Notes under the pieces: generated by a model
The model's input: the letters and a program-made list of their open reading frames with translations, nothing else
Database searches by the model: none
Told to the model about the DNA's origin: nothing
Translations under genes and position numbers: made by a program
In this document: positions 1 through 7,945 of the stretch, in pieces
How positions within the stretch are numbered: the stretch's first letter is position 1
Layout: every line of letters starts with the position of its first letter
From: Ardenticatenaceae bacterium
GTDB lineage: Bacteria; Chloroflexota; Anaerolineae; Promineifilales; Promineifilaceae
Direction of reading: 5' to 3'
Assembly: GCA_020634435.1 (NCBI GenBank)
Contig: JACKBS010000004.1
Location: forward strand, 682,001-746,000
DNA length: 64,000 bases

Positions 1-951
1 GGCGCTGCCAGGCGGTACCAGTGCATCACACGCGGCACGAACATCGTCCCCCAATGTCATTTCCAGTACCGGTAAATAATGCGCCAATTGCTCCAGCGTG
101 CGCGGCCCGATGAGCGGCGCGGTGACGCCTGGCTGGTCTTTGACCCACAAAACGGCTAACTGCGCTGCCGAAATCCCTACTTCTTGCGCCAACTTCACAA
201 ATTCGTTACCGACTTCAATGCCCCGTGCCGTAACGCGCTCCGCGTAGATGCCGCCGCGCAGCTGCGCCCGCGACGCTTCAGGATAGTTGGCGGCGTCGGC
301 GTAGCGACCCGCCAAGATACCCATCGCTAGCGGCGACCAGGGCAGCAAGCCCAGTCCATGCGCCTGGGCCATTGGCACCAATTCATTTTCGATGCGGCGA
401 TCGAGCAAATTGTACGGTGGCTGCTCGGAGACAAAGCGCACATAACCGCGCAGCTCGCTCACCATGATGGCTTCCATCACCTTCCAGGCCGGGGCGGTGG
501 AGCTGCCGATGTAGCGCACCTTGCCCGCCCGCACCAAATCGGTCAGCGCGGCCAACGTTTCCTCGATGGGCACCTCAAAATCGGGACGGTGTAGCTGGAA
601 CAGGTCAATGTGGTCGGTTTGCAACCGCCGCAGGGAATCTTCGCACGCCTGGATGATGTGGAGACGGCCGTTTCCTCTGTCATTCGGTCCCGGCCCCGTG
701 GGATAATGCACTTTGGTGGCGATGAGGACTTGTTGGCGACGGCCGTTTTCTTTCAAGGCTCGCCCAATAATCCGCTCACTTTCCCCCTGCGCATAGCTAT
801 TGCTCGTGTCGATAAGGTTAATGCCTGCATCAATCGCCCGGTTAATAATTGCGCGGGATTCATCTTCGGGGGTGGGGTTAGCGAAGTTGTCTGTTCCCAG
901 GCAAAGCGGCGCAATCTTCACCCCGCTGCGGCCCAATTGTCTGTATTCCAT
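1..951 (-). CDS. Aldo/keto reductase, 3' end cut by window
   Basis: NAD(P)H-dependent oxidoreductase of the aldo/keto reductase superfamily, cytosolic (beta/alpha)8 barrel; the substrate cannot be told from sequence. Starting at the ATG at 951 the protein reads MEYRQLGRSGVKIAPLCLGT and stays open for 317 codons to the window edge, so only the extreme C-terminus is missing (family members are usually 310-350 residues). The catalytic tetrad is visible: Asp48 and Tyr53 in LIDTSNSYAQGESE, Lys80 in IATKVHY, His121 in LFQLHRPDFE. It faces away from the inverted short tandem repeat at 977-1064 and is followed upstream by another oxidoreductase on the same strand. Two in-frame ACGGCCGT octamers lie in the gene. 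Family call is secure; a specific reaction is not. Confidence 0.9.
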   Translation of the reverse strand, partial: MEYRQLGRSGVKIAPLCLGTDNFANPTPEDESRAIINRAIDAGINLIDTSNSYAQGESERIIGRALKENGRRQQVLIATKVHYPTGPGPNDRGNGRLHIIQACEDSLRRLQTDHIDLFQLHRPDFEVPIEETLAALTDLVRAGKVRYIGSSTAPAWKVMEAIMVSELRGYVRFVSEQPPYNLLDRRIENELVPMAQAHGLGLLPWSPLAMGILAGRYADAANYPEASRAQLRGGIYAERVTARGIEVGNEFVKLAQEVGISAAQLAVLWVKDQPGVTAPLIGPRTLEQLAHYLPVLEMTLGDDVRAACDALVPPGSA

Positions 952-976
952 CTCGTTTTCCTTTTATTGAAAATTT

Positions 977-1064
977 TGACGCAAAGAACGCAAAGATTTT
1001 CAAGAGGCAAAGGGAACTCTCTTTTTTCTTTCCACCCTTTGCTTCTTTGCACCTTTGCGTCAAA
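977..1064. repeat. Inverted pair of short tandem repeats
   Basis: Intergenic. The left arm contains tandem copies of a CGCAAAGA-like unit (TGACGCAAAGAACGCAAAG) and the right arm holds the complementary units (CTTTGCTTCTTTGC, then CTTTGCGTCA), so the whole can fold into a long hairpin. Same architecture, different unit, as the repeats at 40024, 41203, 42674, 43503, 54226 and 62098. Confidence 0.7.
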
Positions 1065-1067
1065 AAA

Positions 1068-1811
1068 TCATCGGGCCGTATAGCCAGCGTCCACGTTGAC
1101 CATCGCGCCAGTCATGTAGCTGGCGTCGTCGGAGGCGAGGAAGATCACGACGCGGGCAATTTCTACCGGGTCGGCCAGCCGCTCCATGGGCACGGTGCTG
1201 GCGATACGCTGCAAAATTTCTTCCGTCACCGGCTCGCTGCGCTCGGAGGCGAGCATGGGGGTGTTCACCTCGCCGGGGCAGACGGCGTTGATGCGAATGC
1301 CGTCCTTCACGTGGTCCAACGCCATCGCTCGCGTCAGCTGGTGCACAGCCCCTTTGGAGGCGCAGTAGGCGACCACGCCTGCGGCTCCCACGCCGCCCCA
1401 AATCGAGCCAAAATTAACGATGACGCCTTTTCCTTGCGGTTTCATCACGGCCACGGCGGCACGGCTGAGGTAAAAGATGCCGCTGACGTTGACGTTCATC
1501 ACTTTTTGCCACTGCTCGTTGCTGGTGCCCAGCGCATCGGCGCGAACGATGATGCCCGCAGCGTTGACGAGGATGTCGAGACGGCCGTATTTCCCCACCA
1601 CATCATCCACCACCTGCTGGCAAAAATCAGGGTCGCTCACGTCACCAACGGCCGTTTCTGCGCCAATTTCCTGGGCAACGGCCGTTGCTAACTCGGCATT
1701 CCGGTCCACAATCACTACCCTGGCCCCGGCTGCGGCAAACTCCCGCGCCGTCGCCGCGCCCATCCCCGACGCCCCGCCAGTCACAATGGCAATTTTGTCT
1801 GTAAAATCCAT
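1068..1811 (-). CDS. SDR-family NAD(P)-dependent oxidoreductase
   Basis: Classical short-chain dehydrogenase/reductase of 247 residues, cytosolic, using NAD(P)(H) to reduce or oxidise a keto/hydroxy group; substrate unknown. Visible motifs: cofactor loop TGGASGMG (residues 11-18), NAAG (83-86), catalytic Asn108, Ser136, Tyr149 and Lys153 in the YCASK motif, then NAVCPGEVNTPM. I chose the ATG at 1811 because a good ribosome binding site (GGAGG) sits five bases upstream; an upstream TTG at 1823 would overlap that site. Shares strand with the aldo/keto reductase downstream but is separated by a hairpin-forming repeat, so co-transcription is uncertain. Confidence 0.92.
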   Translation of the reverse strand: MDFTDKIAIVTGGASGMGAATAREFAAAGARVVIVDRNAELATAVAQEIGAETAVGDVSDPDFCQQVVDDVVGKYGRLDILVNAAGIIVRADALGTSNEQWQKVMNVNVSGIFYLSRAAVAVMKPQGKGVIVNFGSIWGGVGAAGVVAYCASKGAVHQLTRAMALDHVKDGIRINAVCPGEVNTPMLASERSEPVTEEILQRIASTVPMERLADPVEIARVVIFLASDDASYMTGAMVNVDAGYTAR

Positions 1812-1848
1812 GATGCCCTCCAATGTGTTAAGAATTCAACAATCAACT

Positions 1849-2050
1849 GTAGGGGCGAGGCGTTTGGCGACGCCCACCCATAAACGGCCCATCTTACCCA
1901 CAAACGCCTCGCCCCCGGCAAAACAACCATCCGGTTGGCCGCATCGCCGGGTCTGCAAAACAACGGTCTGGTTGGCCCAACATTGGGCGAGGCAGGTGGG
2001 GGAAAGGCGATGAAGCAGACAAAGTCGTTGGCCACCTGCCTCGCCCCTAC
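1849..2050. repeat. Two nested GTAGGGGC-type inverted repeats
   Basis: The intergenic stretch 1812-2070 holds no gene. It contains GTAGGGGCGAGGCGTTTG at 1849-1866 with its inverted partner CAAACGCCTCGCCCC at 1901-1915, then GGGCGAGGCAGGTGG near 1985 with CCACCTGCCTCGCCCCTAC at 2032-2050. The outermost ends are GTAGGGGCGAGGC and GCCTCGCCCCTAC. Related inverted repeats with the same GTAGGGGC tips lie at 11289, 11468, 41587 and 52314. They look like non-autonomous palindromic (REP/MITE-like) elements; they may also act as terminators. Confidence 0.75.
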
Positions 2051-2070
2051 GATCGATCTGGTATAAATGG

Positions 2071-3330
2071 TTAAAATGCGGTATGGCAAACCGGTTTGCT
2101 GGGCGTGTAAAACAGCGTATGCACCGCATCGGCATAGGTGGTATCGGAAATTTCGGCCAGGCCGTAGGCCAGCAATTGGCGGAAGGTTGTAGCCCCGGTG
2201 ATGAGCGATGAAAATTCAGCGATGTCCAGTTTGATTGCCACGTTTGGCGTCGCGGAGGGGTTGAGGGTGATACGGCCGTTTTCAGCCACCAACACCCACG
2301 AACCAGCACACATCGGCCAGAAGCTGTCGGTCAGATCAAGCTGCACCGTTACCGTTTGGCTGCCAAAGTTGTGGTTGGCCAGCAGGTCAAACAGGCGCGG
2401 CACGTCGATGACGCGGTACATGATGCCCACCCCCTGCGTGTTGGTCTCGTGGTAGCCGGAGGGAATCAGGTTCTGGCTGCCGTTGCGCGGATCGTGCAGC
2501 AGCAGATGAAAAGCCTCTTCCTGCGTATTGATGACCACCTTCTCAATTTGGTCCGCCTGCACGCGCAAGAAGCCTAGCAGGCCGCGCAGCGCCTCGGCGT
2601 CCTCGTACATGAGGGTGCGCACGGCGATGTTGTTGCGCAGGAAGTTGCCGTTGGGGATGGGATCGAAGGTGAAGAGCAGGTAACCACGCAGCTGGCCATC
2701 GGCCCAATAGCCGTAGCGCTGCAAATTCTGGCTGGTAAAAATCGACTCCAGCTCATAGTCAAACTGGGCCATGATGCCGTTGCTCGCCAGCATGATGCGC
2801 CGGTAGCAGTCGGCCAATTCCTGGCGATGGCTGTTGTCTAGCACGCGCACGTTTTGGCGGTTGCCCTGGGGCAAATCAGCAGGATTCAGGCGGTATTGGT
2901 TGATTTTACGGCCGTATCCATATCCCATCTGCCGGTAAAAATCAGGTCGGAATGGGTAGAGCGTTGTCAGCGCGGCCCCTTTTTCGCGGTAATGCGCCTG
3001 GAAAAATTGCAGCATATCGTAGGCGACATGCTCTTTTTTGTGCAGCAAATCGACCGCCACGCCGCCGACACCGCCCACCAGCATGTCCACCCCATGCAGC
3101 CGCATGGTAAAGTCAAACAGCCGCATCGCTCCACGCAGTTCGCCCGCTTCAAATAGTCCATACACGGTGACAATCGGGTCAGCGTGCATTTGCTGGGCGC
3201 GTTCCTTGAGGCGGCGGCGGGCGGCGTCATCGGTGGCCCGCACGCCAGGGTAGGCGTTGCTAGATACGAGGGCAAATTGATCCCACTCGTCTTCGGTTTG
3301 TAACGGCCGTATTTCCCGTTCTTGCGTCAT
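2071..3330 (-). CDS. Eis-family GNAT acetyltransferase
   Basis: 419-residue protein with the layout of the Eis family: an N-terminal GNAT domain (about 1-150, with FYRQMGYGYG at the acetyl-CoA/active-site region), a second degenerate GNAT half, and a C-terminal sterol-carrier-like domain (from about 300). Mycobacterial Eis N-acetylates aminoglycosides and other amines and uses the C-terminal Phe carboxylate in catalysis; this protein also ends in Phe (...CHTAF), which fits. The ATG directly follows the stop of the MFS gene with no spacer, so the two are translated from one transcript. An export pump plus an acetyltransferase is a typical self-protection pairing, but substrate is not evident. 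Confidence 0.88.
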   Translation of the reverse strand: MTQEREIRPLQTEDEWDQFALVSSNAYPGVRATDDAARRRLKERAQQMHADPIVTVYGLFEAGELRGAMRLFDFTMRLHGVDMLVGGVGGVAVDLLHKKEHVAYDMLQFFQAHYREKGAALTTLYPFRPDFYRQMGYGYGRKINQYRLNPADLPQGNRQNVRVLDNSHRQELADCYRRIMLASNGIMAQFDYELESIFTSQNLQRYGYWADGQLRGYLLFTFDPIPNGNFLRNNIAVRTLMYEDAEALRGLLGFLRVQADQIEKVVINTQEEAFHLLLHDPRNGSQNLIPSGYHETNTQGVGIMYRVIDVPRLFDLLANHNFGSQTVTVQLDLTDSFWPMCAGSWVLVAENGRITLNPSATPNVAIKLDIAEFSSLITGATTFRQLLAYGLAEISDTTYADAVHTLFYTPSKPVCHTAF

Positions 3331-4551
3331 TTAACTCTCCTCTGCGGCCCGCTCCTGCACAAAAAAGAGGAGCAGAAGCAGACTGCCGATCATGATGCCG
3401 GTTGAAATCAGGCTCAGGCCAGTCACCTGGTAGTTTTCATAGACCCACGGGCCAATAAATCCGGCGACGCTAGAGCCTAACAGCGCAGCTGCAGCCGCCA
3501 GGGTCATCATTTTGCCGCGATAAGCGGGCGCTTGCTCACTCACCAGGGCAATCACGCCCACCACGGTAAACTCAAAGGCAAAGCGAGACAAAATCAGCCC
3601 GATGACGGCCAGCACAACACCTTGATTCATCAGTGGCAGCAGGCCGTAGCCGACTGTTGCTAAAACTGTTCCCGCCAAAACGCCCCGGCGCAGACCGATT
3701 TTGTCGCCAAACAGGCTCATCAACACGCTGCCTGATAGATCCGCAATGCCCAAGATGAGGGCGACGGTGCCCAATTCCACAGCCCCCAGCTTGTATTCTT
3801 GCGCCAGCCAGGTGCCGTAGGTGATGAAGATGTTCATCGCGGCCAGCATGTTGCAGGTGGCTACCAGCAGCACCGCCCAGGCGGAGCGCCGATTCTGGCC
3901 TAAATCAAAGAAGGTGCGCACTGCCTGCCAGGAAAATTGCACAGGAACGGCCGTTCCTCTCACCGCGTGACGGGCCGCAGGTAAACGGCCGTAACCGACA
4001 AACGACACCAGCATCAGCCCGCTTAGCAAAAACATGGGCACACGCCAGCCGTAGGCGTCTATGAGCAGCCCCACCAGGTACAGGCCAAAGATGCCCGACA
4101 GTGCCCAGGCGTACTCCAGCGTGCCCAGGCCACGCGCCCGCTTGTTAAACGGCAGCCGGGTGCTGAGATACGCCTGTAAGGTGGGCACAAAAGCAAACGT
4201 GCCCAGGCCGCCCAGCACCATGCCCACCGCTGCCAGCCACAGGTTGGTGCTCAGGCCAATGATCAGGTAGCCAACCGCGCCCAGCAGCAATCCCAGCCGC
4301 ATGGTGAAGCGGTAGCCGCGCAGGTCGGCCAGGGCGCCAAAAGCAGGCGAGAGCAGCCCCGTGGCGCTGCGCAGGCTGACCAATCGGCCCACGGCGACGC
4401 TGTTGCTGCGCAGCCCTTCGGCAATCACGGGCAGGAAGGGGAAAAAGATTTGTACGGCCGTATCTGTCACCAATCGGGTAATCAGGCCAAGAAAAATGAG
4501 GCGGTTGACCGAAATTTCCGGTTCAACTTCGCCAGACAGCGGTTCTGCCAA
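3331..4551 (-). CDS. MFS transporter
   Basis: Major facilitator superfamily permease with about 12 hydrophobic segments and roughly 406 residues, inner membrane, probably a drug or metabolite exporter. The cytoplasmic 2-3 loop carries the family signature region (FGALADLRGYRFTMRLG). The reading frame is open up to an ATG at 4620, but that ATG lies in the stem of a likely terminator (4581-4616) and adds 23 hydrophilic residues. A TTG at 4551 preceded by GGGAG six bases upstream is a better start and places the first membrane span near the N-terminus. Directly abuts the Eis-type acetyltransferase downstream; substrate unknown. Confidence 0.88.
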   Translation of the reverse strand: MAEPLSGEVEPEISVNRLIFLGLITRLVTDTAVQIFFPFLPVIAEGLRSNSVAVGRLVSLRSATGLLSPAFGALADLRGYRFTMRLGLLLGAVGYLIIGLSTNLWLAAVGMVLGGLGTFAFVPTLQAYLSTRLPFNKRARGLGTLEYAWALSGIFGLYLVGLLIDAYGWRVPMFLLSGLMLVSFVGYGRLPAARHAVRGTAVPVQFSWQAVRTFFDLGQNRRSAWAVLLVATCNMLAAMNIFITYGTWLAQEYKLGAVELGTVALILGIADLSGSVLMSLFGDKIGLRRGVLAGTVLATVGYGLLPLMNQGVVLAVIGLILSRFAFEFTVVGVIALVSEQAPAYRGKMMTLAAAAALLGSSVAGFIGPWVYENYQVTGLSLISTGIMIGSLLLLLFFVQERAAEES

Positions 4552-4580
4552 AATAAACTCCCGCACAGCAAAACTCCACA

Positions 4581-4616
4581 AATAAGAAACAGCACCCAGG
4601 CAACCTGAGTGCTGTT
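4581..4616 (-). terminator. Hairpin terminator after the AraC-GyrI gene
   Basis: On the minus strand AACAGCACTCAGG and CCTGGGTGCTGTT pair over 13 positions (one G-T wobble) with a 3-base loop, followed by TCTTATTT. It lies between the AraC-GyrI gene and the MFS gene and would end the regulator transcript. The trailing T-run is interrupted, so termination may be partial. Confidence 0.6.
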
Positions 4617-4671
4617 TCATTCAATTGTGGGCAGGTGAATTGTACCCGAACTGGTGGATTTTGGCCGTAGG

Positions 4672-5538
4672 TTATTCCAGTGGGAGGTAGATGTCTGTGC
4701 GTAGATTTTCCGGTTTGGTGCGGCGAGGATCGCGGTTGTGGTAGCGTTCAAAGGTGGGCACCTCGCGCAGCCGTTCCCCACTTTGTGGCAGCCAGTGCGA
4801 AAAAATGAGCCGGTAGGTGGCGGTGAAATTTTCATACGGACCTGTGTGGGTAAACACGGCATACCGGCCGCCCGCGAGCGTTTGCACGCCTACTTCGCCC
4901 TCTGGCTCGATGGGGGCGTCTACGGTGAGGCAGGCATCGTAGCGCAAATGGCCCGCCTCGGTGACGTCGGGGCTGTCGTGGACGATGCCCAGCAGTTGGC
5001 TGTTTTTGTGCATCAGCCGGTTTTGGTAGGCAAAGCGCATCAGGGTGGCAAAAGCGGCCGTTGACGCCTCACCGTAGGGTCCAGTCTGGCGCACAAACAG
5101 GACGGGCTGCGGTTCTAAATTCACAAGGTTGGGTTTCACGATTTTTAGTAACTCAGTGCGCGATTGGCGGAAAACGGCCGTATCCAACACGTGCTTGCTG
5201 TCCCGAAATTCGGTAGGCGTTTGGCCAAACTGCTGCCGGAATGCCTTGCCAAAGTTGGTTGGCGTCTCATACCCGGCATCCAGGGCAATGTCGGTGATAG
5301 GGTCAAATGTCTGGCGCAGCCGGTTGGCGGCTCGCTCCAGCCGCAGGCGGCGAATGAATGTGCTCAGGCTTTCGCCCGTGTAGGCGGTAAACAGGCGATG
5401 AAAATGGTAAGGTGAAAAGGCCGCAACGGCCGCAATTTCCTCCAGGCTGGGCACCTCATCCAGCCGCGCCTGGATAAACAGCATCACCCGCGTGATGCTT
5501 TCCTGGTAATCGGCTCTTGTTTCGGGACGTTGCGTCAT
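4672..5538 (-). CDS. AraC-family regulator with GyrI-like effector domain
   Basis: Transcription regulator of about 288 residues. The N-terminal half is an AraC/XylS double helix-turn-helix (SLEEIAAVAAFSPYHFHRLF, then ITDIALDAGYETPTNFGKAF and FGQTPTEFR); the C-terminal half is a GyrI-like small-molecule-binding domain, from LEPQPVLFVRQTGPYGE to the end (TDIYLPLE). The layout matches Rob/SoxS-type multidrug-sensing activators, which bind amphipathic ligands. I prefer the ATG at 5538 (MTQRPETRAD), nine bases after a GAGGG motif; an ATG at 5565 would overlap the upstream gene by 14 bases. Adjacent to a stand-alone GyrI-like protein and close to the MFS/Eis pair, a plausible regulatory target. 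Confidence 0.9.
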   Translation of the reverse strand: MTQRPETRADYQESITRVMLFIQARLDEVPSLEEIAAVAAFSPYHFHRLFTAYTGESLSTFIRRLRLERAANRLRQTFDPITDIALDAGYETPTNFGKAFRQQFGQTPTEFRDSKHVLDTAVFRQSRTELLKIVKPNLVNLEPQPVLFVRQTGPYGEASTAAFATLMRFAYQNRLMHKNSQLLGIVHDSPDVTEAGHLRYDACLTVDAPIEPEGEVGVQTLAGGRYAVFTHTGPYENFTATYRLIFSHWLPQSGERLREVPTFERYHNRDPRRTKPENLRTDIYLPLE

Positions 5539-5551
5539 ATAGCTTTCACCC

Positions 5552-6187
5552 TCATGGTGCGACAACTGCCTCCTTCACCACAAACGGCTGGCGAATGATG
5601 GTTTTTAGCTTTTCGGGCGCAGTGCGCGAGGGGTCATTCAGGTAAATTTCGTGGTGCTTGCCGGACAGCTGGCCACCGCTGGTCCAGATAAACTCGTGCA
5701 GCTTTTGAATGGTTGGGCCTTCATTGGCATAGGGGCCAAAGTACATGATTTGGACTGCTTTGCCCTCGGCAAACCGCTCAAAGTTTACCTGCTCCACGGC
5801 CGCAATGCCCTTCTTTTTCAACACCTGGGCTTTGGCCTCGGCGACCATTTCGGCCGTGATAAAGTCTGGCTGCATGATCATCATCTGCCACAACCAGTTC
5901 GATTTGTCATCTGTGGAAAACTGACGCATGTCTTCGGCCCACCACAGCCCTTGCAGCGGCATGACGCCGTAATCAATGGCCAGTTCGCCTTTTTTGACCA
6001 TAAACTTCAGGGTGTAGGCGACGGCGTACAGGGCAGATACGGCATCTTTGTACCACTGGGTTGTGTTGGGATCGCCTTCACCAAGAATGGTGAGAAAGTT
6101 CATGGTGGGCACCTCGACAACGGCCGTTTCCTTCGCCGATGGATTATACAAATGTTTCAGTTCTTTTTTGAAATCAACCTTTTGCAT
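5552..6187 (-). CDS. Stand-alone GyrI-like small-molecule-binding protein
   Basis: Cytosolic protein of 211 residues with no DNA-binding domain. It matches the GyrI-like family of free-standing ligand-binding proteins: EVPTMNFLTILGEGDPN near residue 30, then YGVMPLQGLWW, a long helical middle, and QIMYFGPYANEGPTIQKLHE near the C-terminus followed by HEIYLNDPSRTAPEKLKT. The ATG at 6187 is preceded by CAGGAG at a normal distance; the open frame upstream to 6268 lacks such a site. It precedes the AraC-GyrI regulator in what looks like a two-gene unit, so two GyrI-fold proteins may sense or sequester the same compound. Confidence 0.85.
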   Translation of the reverse strand: MQKVDFKKELKHLYNPSAKETAVVEVPTMNFLTILGEGDPNTTQWYKDAVSALYAVAYTLKFMVKKGELAIDYGVMPLQGLWWAEDMRQFSTDDKSNWLWQMMIMQPDFITAEMVAEAKAQVLKKKGIAAVEQVNFERFAEGKAVQIMYFGPYANEGPTIQKLHEFIWTSGGQLSGKHHEIYLNDPSRTAPEKLKTIIRQPFVVKEAVVAP

Positions 6188-6303
6188 GGTTTGCTCCTGG
6201 TAATGTTCTCTGGAATGTTGATAGCATAACATGGGAAAACGGCCGTACGCTATTCCATCCTTGCGCATTGTGCCATAAATAACAATTGACTCGTTAAACT
6301 ACT

Positions 6304-6333
6304 TTTCCACCGTATGCGACTTTTCGTTATAAT
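6304..6333 (+). promoter_or_regulatory. Sigma70-like promoter for the decarboxylase gene
   Basis: TATAAT at 6328-6333 with TTTCCA at 6304-6309 and an 18-base spacer, 30 bases upstream of the ATG at 6364. The -10 is perfect, the -35 weak. A TTGACT at 6286 is too far to pair with it. Confidence 0.55.
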
Positions 6334-6363
6334 GCATGACACAACGACTACCGGAGAAAACAA

Positions 6364-7812
6364 ATGAGTGACCAACCGCATCATCCTGTTATTGGCTGGG
6401 AAAAAGAAACGGCCGTTCCTGAAAATCACCAGTTCAACCGCTACTTGCATGCCCAAAACGGCCACTTGCACATGGATGGTCTGGACCTGGCTCAATTTTT
6501 CCTGGATGAAGCCCCGCAGGGTTTTACCCAAACGCTGCCCAGCCCCCTGGAGATTATCTACTTGCCGCTCATCAAGCAGCAAATTCACAACATGAATCAG
6601 GTGTTTGCGGACGTTATTGCCGAGCTAAGCTACGATGGCAAATTCCATTACACTTACGCCTCCAAAGCCAACGCCGCCGAAGAGGTTATCCGCACCACGC
6701 TGAGCGCTGGCGCGAACCATGAAATGTCCTCCACAGTTGATGTGGATATTGCCAAAATCATGATCCAGCGCGGTTTACTCACCCCGGACCGCGTGATTGT
6801 GTGTAACGGTTTCAAAGGCCCGAACTCCTTGTACGCCGCCAATATTTTGCAGCTGCACCTGCTGCACAACAACCTCATTCCGGTCATCGAAGATTTGCCG
6901 GAAATTACGCCGTTCCTCAACTCCGGGCAGACGTTTAACGTAGGGCTACGCCAGAAAAGCTACGGCCACAATGAAACTCTGGCCGAGATGGAGAGCGCCA
7001 ATTCCCGCTTTGGCATGAACACGGATGATATATGGAAAGCCGCCGACTACATCGCCGCCGCGCCCAATCTGACGCTAAAAATGTATCATTACATGGTTGG
7101 CAGCCAGCTTACGGACATTGACGCTTTCATCAGCTGGCTCAAACCGGGCATTGAGCTGTTTGCCCGTCTGCGGCAGCGCTATCCCAGCCTGAGTATCTTC
7201 AATTTTGGTGGGGGGATGCCCGTGGCCATGACGCTGGACTTTGATTTTGATTACCACGAATTTGCGCGTCAGCTGCTTACGGCATTGCAAGAGGCGTGTC
7301 GTCGTTACAACGTGCCCGTTCCAGATGTGATGGGTGAATTTGGCCGTTACACCACTTCAGAGCATGGCGCGCATCTGTTCAAAATCATTGCCGCCAAGGA
7401 CAACGGTTCCAAGCTGCCCTGGTACATCATCGATGGCTCAATCATGAGCTCCTTCCCCGACAGTTGGGCATTGTCTGAGCACTTTATAGTGCTGCCGCTC
7501 AACCACCTGGACAAGCCGTTTCAGCAGGTGCAGCTGGGCGGCATCACCTGCGACAGCGACGACGTATATCCACCCAAGCCCAGCAAATCGCCGCTTTACT
7601 TGCCTGTAGAAACGGATGAGCTGTACATTGGCTTTTTTAGCATTGGCGCGTACCAGGAAATGTTGGGCGGGGTAAAGGGCAGCAAACATTGTGTCCTGCC
7701 CGAAGCATATGAATTGATCATTGATAAGGATGAAGACGGCCGTTTCCAATTCCAAATTCTCAGTGGCCAACATCCCGACGACGTTCTGCGCAACCTGGGC
7801 TACGCCGTCTAA
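6364..7812 (+). CDS. Arginine decarboxylase-like, fold III PLP enzyme
   Basis: PLP-dependent amino-acid decarboxylase of the alanine-racemase fold, 482 residues, cytosolic; expected to convert arginine to agmatine as the first step of polyamine synthesis. The PLP lysine is Lys101 in YTYASKAN; a phosphate-binding loop FNFGGGMP follows, then GEFGRY and the second-subunit active-site motif GITCDSDDVY containing the catalytic Cys. It is much shorter than the ~650-residue biosynthetic SpeA of enterobacteria, so a related diamine or amino-acid substrate remains possible. ATG at 6364 follows GGAGAAAACAA. Preceded by its own TATAAT promoter and followed by an unrelated gene, so it is probably transcribed alone. 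Confidence 0.82.
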   Translation: MSDQPHHPVIGWEKETAVPENHQFNRYLHAQNGHLHMDGLDLAQFFLDEAPQGFTQTLPSPLEIIYLPLIKQQIHNMNQVFADVIAELSYDGKFHYTYASKANAAEEVIRTTLSAGANHEMSSTVDVDIAKIMIQRGLLTPDRVIVCNGFKGPNSLYAANILQLHLLHNNLIPVIEDLPEITPFLNSGQTFNVGLRQKSYGHNETLAEMESANSRFGMNTDDIWKAADYIAAAPNLTLKMYHYMVGSQLTDIDAFISWLKPGIELFARLRQRYPSLSIFNFGGGMPVAMTLDFDFDYHEFARQLLTALQEACRRYNVPVPDVMGEFGRYTTSEHGAHLFKIIAAKDNGSKLPWYIIDGSIMSSFPDSWALSEHFIVLPLNHLDKPFQQVQLGGITCDSDDVYPPKPSKSPLYLPVETDELYIGFFSIGAYQEMLGGVKGSKHCVLPEAYELIIDKDEDGRFQFQILSGQHPDDVLRNLGYAV

Positions 7813-7945
7813 AATAATGCAACTAAACAACCCGTCACCCGTAAATACAGGTGAAATGGTCTAAAAATGCAACTGAATCCCCACATAAAGGGGAGCTAAC
7901 TGGAGTTAACGAGAGTTAACCCTTAACCATTCCGAGGAAAAGCAC

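Noticed and set aside
6286..6333. TTGACT (6286) as -35 partner of TATAAT (6328)
   Set aside because: The spacer would be 36 bases, far beyond the normal 16-19.
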